Assembly: GCF_030816235.1 (NCBI RefSeq)
Contig: NZ_JAUSXT010000001.1
Span: forward strand, 2,790,001-2,854,000
DNA from: Microbacterium sp. W4I4
GTDB taxonomy: Bacteria; Actinomycetota; Actinomycetes; Actinomycetales; Microbacteriaceae
Length of the DNA stretch: 64,000 bases
Reading direction: 5' to 3'
Shown piece after piece: positions 58,647-64,000 of this stretch (the first letter of the stretch is position 1; each line of letters starts with the position of its first letter). The translations under genes were made by a program, and so were the position numbers. The notes below the pieces were generated by a model. The model saw only the letters and a list, made by a program, of their open reading frames with translations. It was not told the DNA's origin and did no database searches.

Positions 58647-59888
58647 TCAGGCGATGGATGCGGAGGAGCGGATGCCGGTGTCGATGCCGGCGCGCTGCAG
58701 CAGCTGCGGCACGCAGCGTTCGATGAACGCGTCGATGTCGGAGCGCTCGGTGTACAGGTGCACGGACATGCGGTAGTACCCGACGCCCTGGAAGCTGGTG
58801 AACGCGGTCTCGACTCCTGTGGCTTCCAGCAGCTGCATCCGCAGGTCGTCCGCCACCTCGCGAGTGGCTCCCAGCCCCGGCGGCAGACGGATCAGGCGCA
58901 TCGACGGGACGGGTGCGGGCAGCGGGGTCAGAGGGTCTTCGGTGCTGTACGGGCGCAGCGCCTCGGCGATGGCCTCGGCGCCGGCATCCGCCATCTCCGT
59001 CATGGCCTCGCGGGTGGCGGCCCAGCCGAACTCGTCCTCGATGAAGTCGATCGCGGCGGGGGTGCTGAGATAGGTGGTGGCGTCGATCGTTCCCTGGGTG
59101 TCGAACCGGCCGGGGAACGGCTCGGGAGCGCCCCACGAGTCGATCAGCGGCCACAGTTCCTGGCGGTCATCGGCCTGCGTGACCAGCAGCGCGGAGCCGC
59201 GCGGGGCGCACGGCCACTTGTGCAGGTTGCCGAACCACCAGTCGCCGCCGCCCGCGATCGCGGCGTCCGGGATGAGACCGGGGGCGTGAGCGCCGTCGAC
59301 CAGCGTGCGCACGCCGTGCTCGGCGGCCGCCTCCGCGATGCGGCGAGTGGGGAAGCGGCGGGCGGTCGAGGAGGTGATCTGGTCGATCACGATGAGGCGC
59401 GTGCGGGGCGTGCGGGCGTCTTCGAATCGCTGCACGGCCTCGTCGTCGGATGCCAGCAGCGGCACGGACACGGTCTTCACGGTCGCGCCGAAGCGGCGGG
59501 CGAGCCGCTTCGCGCCCATCGTGACAGCCCCGTAGCCGTGATCGGTGACGAGGATCTCATCGCCGGACCCCAGCTGCAGCGCGTTGTAGACGACGGTCGC
59601 CGCCGCCGACGCGTTGGGCACGAACGCGGTGTCCTCGGCACGAGCGCCGACGAAGGGGGCGGTGCGCTCTCGTGCTTCACGCACGCGCTCGGCGATGCGG
59701 GGGAACCACTCCACGGGGCTGAGGTCCGCGCGCCGGCGCAGGGCGTCCTGGTGCGCGACGACGGGCGTCGGCACCGCGCCGAACGAGCCGTGGTTGAGGT
59801 GGATGATGTCCGGATCCAGTGGCCAGGCATCGCGCGCACGGGCGAAGGAGCTCAGCCGGAGCGGGGAGGGGAAGGGTGTGGCCGTCAT
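58647..59888 (-). CDS. Class V aminotransferase-fold PLP enzyme, isopenicillin-N-epimerase-like
   Basis: A 413-residue PLP-dependent protein. It has IIHLNHGSFGAVPTPVVAHQ at the N terminus, FVPNASAAATVVYNAL for phosphate binding, LVDGAHAPGL with the cofactor Asp and His, and the PLP Lys in FGNLHKWPCAPRGSA. These are the marks of CefD-like epimerases and cysteine-lyase-type enzymes; beta-lactam synthesis is not implied. It is the first gene of the operon with the second sugar importer and is divergent from a FadR-type regulator. Its link to sugar transport is unclear and could be an amino-sugar or amino-acid glycoside. Confidence 0.85.
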   Translation of the reverse strand: MTATPFPSPLRLSSFARARDAWPLDPDIIHLNHGSFGAVPTPVVAHQDALRRRADLSPVEWFPRIAERVREARERTAPFVGARAEDTAFVPNASAAATVVYNALQLGSGDEILVTDHGYGAVTMGAKRLARRFGATVKTVSVPLLASDDEAVQRFEDARTPRTRLIVIDQITSSTARRFPTRRIAEAAAEHGVRTLVDGAHAPGLIPDAAIAGGGDWWFGNLHKWPCAPRGSALLVTQADDRQELWPLIDSWGAPEPFPGRFDTQGTIDATTYLSTPAAIDFIEDEFGWAATREAMTEMADAGAEAIAEALRPYSTEDPLTPLPAPVPSMRLIRLPPGLGATREVADDLRMQLLEATGVETAFTSFQGVGYYRMSVHLYTERSDIDAFIERCVPQLLQRAGIDTGIRSSASIA

Positions 59889-59916
59889 CGGTCCTCATCT
59901 GTCATGACAGGGGAAG

Positions 59917-59996
59917 TTGTTGCACAACATTGCCATGTCTGCGCCTGAAACGCGAGATGTGATCGAGAATTGGATCAAGTTGTTATACAAATTTGT
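59917..59996. promoter_or_regulatory. Two FadR-type GntR operator sites in a divergent promoter region
   Basis: TTGT-TGC-ACAA (59917-59927) and TTGT-TAT-ACAA (59980-59990), 63 bases apart, fit the TNGT-N3-ACNA pattern of the FadR subfamily. ACAAATTTGT (59987-59996) overlaps the second. They lie between the aminotransferase ATG and the regulator ATG, so the regulator probably controls both sides. Confidence 0.65.
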
Positions 59997-60052
59997 GTGA
60001 GGCGGGGCGTCCGTCAGACTCGCAGTCAGCACACCGCATCGAAGGGAACCGC

Positions 60053-60748
60053 ATGAGCGCCTTGGACACCGCCGTGCACGGGCTGCGCGAGCTGATCGCC
60101 GAGGGCACCCTGAAGCCCGGCGATCGGTTGCCCAGCGAGGGGGAGCTGTGCGAGCGGCTGGGGGTGTCGCGGGGGTCGCTGCGCGAGGGCATCCGGATGC
60201 TCGCGGCGCTCGGTGTGCTGGAGACCAGGCACGGTTCGGGCAGCTACGTCAGCGATCTGAACGCCGGCGACCTCATCGGCAGTCTGTCGCTGACGATCGG
60301 GCTGCTGCCGCTGGCATCCATCCTCGAGCTGTACGAACTGCGCCGGGCGCTCGAAGCGCACGCCGCCTCGTTGGCCACGGCCCGCATCGACGCGGAGTCG
60401 CTGGTCGAGCTCGACGCGCTGCTGGTGGAGCTGGAGGCGACGACGGATGACGAGGAGCAGTCGCGCCTGGACCATCAGTTCCACATGCGCATTGCGGAGA
60501 TCGCCGGGAACTCCGCGCTTGCGAGCCTGCTGGCGGTGTTCCGTGCGCGGTCACGGGCATATCGGATCTTCCGTACCGACAGCGCCTCCGAGATCAAGAC
60601 GCTCTCGGATGCCGGGCACCGGGCGATCCTGCGCGGGCTGGAAGGCCGCGATCCGGTCGCCGCATCCGCCGCAGCGGCCAGCCACGTCGCCCAGACCGAG
60701 TACTGGCTCCGACGCCTGCAGCCCGACGCGATCGGCCTGACCGACTAG
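60053..60748 (+). CDS. GntR family regulator, FadR subfamily with FCD domain
   Basis: A 231-residue regulator. Winged helix LRELIAEGTLKPGDRLPSEGE then LGVSRGSLREGIRMLAALGV and the wing RHGSGSYVS. The helical FCD domain starts at about residue 85 (LYELRRALEAHAASLATA) with the metal/ligand His residues in LDHQFHMRIAEIAGN, SDAGHRAIL and ASHVAQTE. FCD members respond to organic acids or sugar acids. ATG 60053 has AAGGGA upstream. It is divergent from the aminotransferase-importer operon, with two matching operator sites between. Confidence 0.9.
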   Translation: MSALDTAVHGLRELIAEGTLKPGDRLPSEGELCERLGVSRGSLREGIRMLAALGVLETRHGSGSYVSDLNAGDLIGSLSLTIGLLPLASILELYELRRALEAHAASLATARIDAESLVELDALLVELEATTDDEEQSRLDHQFHMRIAEIAGNSALASLLAVFRARSRAYRIFRTDSASEIKTLSDAGHRAILRGLEGRDPVAASAAAASHVAQTEYWLRRLQPDAIGLTD

Positions 60749-60750
60749 AA

Positions 60751-60817
60751 CCCGTCGATATGGCGCAAACCGCCCTGTTTCGCTTGGAATCGGGGCGGTT
60801 CGCGCCATATAGACGGG
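60751..60817. terminator. Large inverted repeat, probable bidirectional terminator
   Basis: 25-bp arms (60751-60775, 60793-60817) pair at 23 of 25 positions around a 17-base loop. It begins two bases after the GntR stop and ends 13 bases before the convergent oxidase stop. The left arm starts CCCGTCGATATGGCGCAAAC. Confidence 0.65.
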
Positions 60818-60829
60818 CTTGCGATGGAC

Positions 60830-62218
60830 TCAGATCGGGCCGAACACCGCGCCCGGGTTGAGGATGTTCTGCGGGTCGAGGGCGCGCTTGATGCGCAGGT
60901 TCAGCTCGAGCACATCGTCGCCGAGATAGTCCGCGAGCCAGGGCTGCTTGAGCCTGCCGACCCCGTGCTCGCCGGTGATCGTGCCGCCCAGCTCGATCGC
61001 CAGCGACATCACCTCGCCGAAGGCGAGATCGGCGCGCTCGCGCTGGTCGGCATCCGACGCGTCCAGCACGATCAGCGGATGCGTGTTGCCGTCGCCGGCG
61101 TGCGCGACCACGGCGATCTCGACGCCGTGCCGCTCCGCGATCGCCCGCATCCCGTCGATCAGATCACCCAGGCGCGGCAGGGGCACACCGACATCCTCCA
61201 GCAGCAGGGCCCCGCGGCGCTCGACGGCGGGGATCGCCTGACGGCGGGCCTCGATCAGCGCCTCGCTCTCGTCGGGGTCGCTGGTCGCGTACACCTCGGA
61301 GGCGCCGTGCAGCCCGCAGGTCTGCTCGATGGCCTCGATCTGCGCGGCGGCGACCTCGGCCGGCTCATCGGACTGCACGATCAGCATGGCGGCGGCCGTG
61401 CGGTCCAGGTCCATGCGCATGACGTCCTCGACGGCATTGATGGTGACCTGGTCCATGAACTCCAGCATCGACGGACGCATCGCGGCCTTGATGTCGACCA
61501 CGGCCCTGATCGCGCCGTCCACGGTCGGGAACATCGCCACCAGGGTGGTCGGCGTGCGTTGCGCCGGCACGAGGCGCAGCACGGCCTCGGTGACGATGCC
61601 CAGCGTGCCCTCGCTGCCGACGAACAGCTTGGTCAGCGACAGCCCGGCGACATCCTTGAGTCGCGGGCCGCCGAGCTTCACGGCCTTCCCGTCCGCCAGC
61701 ACCACAGTGAGCCCCAACACGTAGTCCGTGGTCACGCCGTACTTCACGCAGCACAGCCCGCCGGCATTGGTGGCGATGTTGCCGCCGATCGAGCAGAACT
61801 CCTGCGATGACGGGTCCGGCGGATACCAGAGGCCGTGCTCGGATGCCGCGGTCTTCACCTCGCCGTTGAACGCGCCGGGCTGCACGACGGCCATCTGCAG
61901 TCCGGGGTCGACCGTGATGCTCCGCATCCGCTCCAGCGAGATGACGATCGCGCCGTCCACGGCGGACGACCCGCCCGACAGGCCCGATCCCGCACCGCGC
62001 GGCACGATGCCGACGCCCTCACGCGCGGCGATGCGCACTGCGGCCTGCACGTCCTCGGTGCTCGTGGCCCGCACGACCGCCAGCGGGGTGCCGGCATTCG
62101 GATCCTCGGCGCGGTCGCGGCGGTACGCCTGCAGCGCGTCGGGGTTCGTGAGCACGAGCTCGGCACCGAGCTCGGCGGTCAGGGCGGAGACGACGCGGAC
62201 ATCGCGATCATCGGTCAT
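60830..62218 (-). CDS. FAD-linked oxidase, glycolate oxidase/D-lactate dehydrogenase (GlcD) type
   Basis: A 462-residue flavoprotein. The PCMH-type FAD domain has GIVPRGAGSGLSGG and GGNIATNAGGLCCVKYG. The C-terminal FAD-oxidase domain has VAHAGDGNTHPLIV with the catalytic-type His and HGVGRLKQPWL near the end, plus RALDPQNILNPG. It oxidises 2-hydroxy acids such as glycolate or D-lactate (or D-2-hydroxyglutarate). ATG 62218 with GAGGA upstream is chosen over a start 57 bases earlier that adds an Arg/Cys-rich stretch. It is a lone gene. Confidence 0.9.
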   Translation of the reverse strand: MTDDRDVRVVSALTAELGAELVLTNPDALQAYRRDRAEDPNAGTPLAVVRATSTEDVQAAVRIAAREGVGIVPRGAGSGLSGGSSAVDGAIVISLERMRSITVDPGLQMAVVQPGAFNGEVKTAASEHGLWYPPDPSSQEFCSIGGNIATNAGGLCCVKYGVTTDYVLGLTVVLADGKAVKLGGPRLKDVAGLSLTKLFVGSEGTLGIVTEAVLRLVPAQRTPTTLVAMFPTVDGAIRAVVDIKAAMRPSMLEFMDQVTINAVEDVMRMDLDRTAAAMLIVQSDEPAEVAAAQIEAIEQTCGLHGASEVYATSDPDESEALIEARRQAIPAVERRGALLLEDVGVPLPRLGDLIDGMRAIAERHGVEIAVVAHAGDGNTHPLIVLDASDADQRERADLAFGEVMSLAIELGGTITGEHGVGRLKQPWLADYLGDDVLELNLRIKRALDPQNILNPGAVFGPI

Positions 62219-62312
62219 CGGGCATCCTCGGCATTCCCGCCGCCCGCATCGGCGGCGCACTGACCACTCTCGCACACGCCGTGAGATGGGAAGTGCCGGC
62301 CCGGGCGTCCCG

Positions 62313-62822
62313 TCAGAGGACGCTGATGTCGACCTGCAGGTCGTGCGTGAGCTCTTCGATGTCGGCGCGCAGCACGTCGAGGTCGGCCGATGCCGGAACC
62401 GTCGCCGTCACGGCGGACTCGAACAGTCGTCCACCGGCCATCGCGGCATCCCGGGTCTCGGTCGTCATGCTCCGGATGCTGAGCGCGTGACTGCTGAGCA
62501 CACCGGAGATCTCCCGGACGATGCCGGGGCGGTCATCGCCGAGGACCGTCACGGAGACAAGGCGGTCGGCATCGGTTTCCGCATGATCGGAGCCTGTGGT
62601 GACGGTGAGGGCGAGCATCCCGTCAAGGCTGCGCAACGCTGCCTGCAGCTCACCGGCCCGATCGTCGGCGACCGTGATCTGGATCACTCCGGCGAAGGTC
62701 CCGGCGAGCTCGGCCAGCCGGCTGTTCTCCCAGTTGCCGCCGTGCGCGTCGACGAGATCGGCGATGGCGGAGACGAGTCCGGGGCGATCCGCTCCCGCGA
62801 CCGTGAGGATGAGCGTGGTCAT
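62313..62822 (-). CDS. Glycine-cleavage-repressor-like protein with two ACT domains
   Basis: A 169-residue cytosolic protein with two ACT-type domains: MTTLILTVAGADRPGLVSAIADLVDAHGGN (residues 1-80) and LVSVTVLGDDRPGIVREISGVLSSH (about 90-169). The DRPG motifs are those of the GcvR-like and formyltetrahydrofolate-related ACT family, which bind amino acids. It lies 20 bases after the cysteine-synthase-family gene and has its own TACGCT -10 box, so it can be expressed alone. The target is unknown. Confidence 0.88.
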   Translation of the reverse strand: MTTLILTVAGADRPGLVSAIADLVDAHGGNWENSRLAELAGTFAGVIQITVADDRAGELQAALRSLDGMLALTVTTGSDHAETDADRLVSVTVLGDDRPGIVREISGVLSSHALSIRSMTTETRDAAMAGGRLFESAVTATVPASADLDVLRADIEELTHDLQVDISVL

Positions 62823-62828
62823 GCTGAC

Positions 62829-62834
62829 AGCGTA
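62829..62834 (-). promoter_or_regulatory. Leaderless promoter -10 box for the ACT-domain gene
   Basis: On the minus strand TACGCT, six bases, then ATG 62822. It sits in the 20-bp gap after the upstream gene. Confidence 0.5.
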
Positions 62835-62842
62835 CTGGCCCC

Positions 62843-63895
62843 TCAGGCCCAGCGACCGGTGTCCAGGAAGTTCAGCATCCGCTCCCGGTGCGGGGCCAGA
62901 TCCCAGCCCTGCGCGGCGACCCACTCGTCGGAGTAGTAGGTGTTGGCGTAGCGGATGCCGCCGTCGCAGATCAACGTGACGACGCTGCCGGTCTCGCCGG
63001 CTGCCCGCATCCGGGCGATCAGCTGGAAGGCGCCGTACAGGTTCGTGCCGGTGGAGCCGCCCGCCCAGTGCAGGGTGCGCTCGCGCAGCAGCCGGATGGC
63101 GGCGACGGACGCGGCATCCGGCACCTGGATCATCTCGTCGATCACGCTCGGCACGAACGACGCCTCCACGCGCGGCCGGCCGATGCCCTCGATCCGGGAG
63201 GGGGAGCCCATGGCATCCGCCTCTCCCTTCCAACCGGCGTAGAACGCCGAGCCCTCCGGGTCGACGACGGCGACCTCGGTCGCATGCCGGCGGTAGCGCA
63301 CGTAGCGTCCGAAAGTGGCGCTGGTGCCGCCGGTCCCGGCTCCGACGACGATCCAGCGGGGGATCGGATGCCGCTCCTGCGCCAGCTGGCTGAAGACGCT
63401 CTCGGCGATGTTGTTGTTGCCGCGCCAGTCGGTCGCACGCTCGGCGAAGGTGAACTGGTCGAGGTAGTGACCGCCGCACTCCGCCGCGAGCCGACGCGCC
63501 TCGGCCGAGATCTCGGACGCGTTCTCGACGAAGTGACAGCTGCCGCCGTAGAACTCGATGAGGTCGATCTTCTCCTGGCTCGTCGAACTCGGCACGACCG
63601 TCACGAAGGGCAGGCCCAGCATCCGCGCGAAGTACGCCTCGGATACCGCGGTCGATCCGCTGGAGGACTCCAGGAGGGTGGTTCCCTCATCGATGAGCCC
63701 GTTCACCAGGCCGTACAGGATCAGCGAACGGGCGAGGCGATGCTTGAGCGAGCCGGTCGGATGCACCGACTCGTCCTTCAGATACAGGTCGATGCCCCAT
63801 TCCTCCGGGAGGGGGAAGAGGTGCAGATGCGTGTCGGCTGAGCGGTTGCCATCCGCCTCGAGCACGCGGATGGCGGAACTGACCCATTCGCTCAT
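62843..63895 (-). CDS. PLP-dependent cysteine synthase family protein
   Basis: A 350-residue fold-type II PLP enzyme. The PLP Lys is in [13 protein letters not shown], the substrate loop is [18 protein letters not shown], and [14 protein letters not shown] binds the phosphate. The motif [14 protein letters not shown] marks the branch often annotated as cysteine synthase or L-cysteine desulfhydrase (Cds1-like) in actinobacteria; that branch may break down cysteine instead of making it. It has a leaderless-type start with TACGCT six bases upstream. It may be co-transcribed with the ACT-domain gene downstream. Confidence 0.88.
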   Translation of the reverse strand: MSEWVSSAIRVLEADGNRSADTHLHLFPLPEEWGIDLYLKDESVHPTGSLKHRLARSLILYGLVNGLIDEGTTLLESSSGSTAVSEAYFARMLGLPFVTVVPSSTSQEKIDLIEFYGGSCHFVENASEISAEARRLAAECGGHYLDQFTFAERATDWRGNNNIAESVFSQLAQERHPIPRWIVVGAGTGGTSATFGRYVRYRRHATEVAVVDPEGSAFYAGWKGEADAMGSPSRIEGIGRPRVEASFVPSVIDEMIQVPDAASVAAIRLLRERTLHWAGGSTGTNLYGAFQLIARMRAAGETGSVVTLICDGGIRYANTYYSDEWVAAQGWDLAPHRERMLNFLDTGRWA

Positions 63896-63901
63896 GCCTC
63901 G

Positions 63902-63907
63902 AGCGTA
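63902..63907 (-). promoter_or_regulatory. Leaderless promoter -10 box for the cysteine synthase family gene
   Basis: On the minus strand TACGCT, six bases, then ATG 63895. Confidence 0.5.
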
Positions 63908-63960
63908 GTCGGGGAGGTCTCCCACACTCTCCTCGGCGCGGGTGGGGCGAGGCGGACTGC

Positions 63961-64000
63961 TCAGGGGATGCGGACCAGGGTGCCCTGCGCGCTGTCCGGC
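63961..64000 (-). CDS. C-terminal end of an unidentified protein
   Basis: A minus-strand frame entering from beyond the window ends at TGA (63963-63961) and reads [12 protein letters not shown]. It looks like the end of a real gene because the preceding gene starts only about 65 bases later with its own promoter. It is too short to assign. Confidence 0.4.
   Translation of the reverse strand, partial: PDSAQGTLVRIP

Noticed and set aside
58647..59888. CefD-like enzyme as a sign of a beta-lactam cluster
   Set aside because: No ACV synthetase, IPNS or expandase is nearby; the context is sugar transport, and CefD-like folds are common in other roles.
1..64000. CRISPR arrays, tRNA/rRNA genes, insertion sequences, prophage or defence genes
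   Set aside because: No spaced repeat array, no cloverleaf or rRNA core sequence, and no transposase, integrase or nuclease motifs were found; the tandem repeats seen are short and local.

Overview
The window is chromosomal DNA from a high-GC actinobacterium, most likely Microbacteriaceae and probably close to Microbacterium. This rests on roughly 70 percent GC, the actinobacterial order hemC-hemD-hemB-hemL, a ykoEDC thiamine ECF transporter under a TPP riboswitch, many leaderless promoters (a TANNNT -10 box six or seven bases before an ATG or GTG), and heavy use of the hexamer GGATGC/GCATCC. The species assignment is inference. No tRNA, rRNA, CRISPR array, transposase, integrase or phage gene was seen. 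No gene-free stretch exceeds about 210 bases.

Layout. 1-3.5 kb: heme synthesis (end of hemC, hemD, hemB, hemL). 3.6-9 kb: a small conserved hypothetical, an ABC ATPase with a very long acidic tail, a 3-hydroxyisobutyryl-CoA hydrolase and a glycosyltransferase. 9.1-13.1 kb: a heterodimeric ABC exporter. 13.3-14.9 kb: a frameshifted D,D-carboxypeptidase gene. 14.9-17.9 kb: TPP riboswitch and ykoEDC. 18-23.9 kb: housekeeping-type genes (APH-like kinase, NAD epimerase, DUF488, two SDRs, TauE-type permease, KDPG aldolase, a Tat-exported small protein). 24-28.1 kb: a Gfo/Idh-ThuA-Gfo/Idh sugar-oxidation operon with a divergent LacI regulator. 28.1-32.6 kb: rlmN, sixA, a DUF4407 membrane protein and an aldo/keto reductase.

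32.7-55.4 kb is a carbohydrate or cyclitol catabolic island. It holds an aldolase of the Corynebacterium Cgl0158 type behind a tiny coupled leader ORF, methylmalonate-semialdehyde dehydrogenase (iolA/mmsA), a large six-hairpin-like glycosidase candidate, a sugar ABC importer without its ATPase, an aldose-epimerase-like protein, a 1277-residue secreted beta-helix/GH43 protein, SDR/MBL/Gfo-Idh enzymes, a GntR-UTRA regulator, a frameshifted iolC, and a divergent operon of a DUF2090 aldolase, zinc alcohol dehydrogenase, TIM-barrel isomerase, Gfo/Idh and SDR. The enzymes match the lower half of inositol catabolism (kinase, aldolase, semialdehyde dehydrogenase), but iolB and iolD are absent, so the substrate is uncertain. 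A recurrent promoter motif, TGTTAYT-(AT)-GTC, links the units.

55.4-60.8 kb: a second sugar ABC importer, again without ATPase, in an operon with a class V aminotransferase, divergent from a FadR-type GntR regulator with two TTGT-N3-ACAA sites. 60.8-64 kb: an FAD-linked glycolate/lactate-type oxidase, a two-ACT-domain regulator and a PLP-dependent cysteine-synthase-family enzyme, then the end of an unidentified gene.
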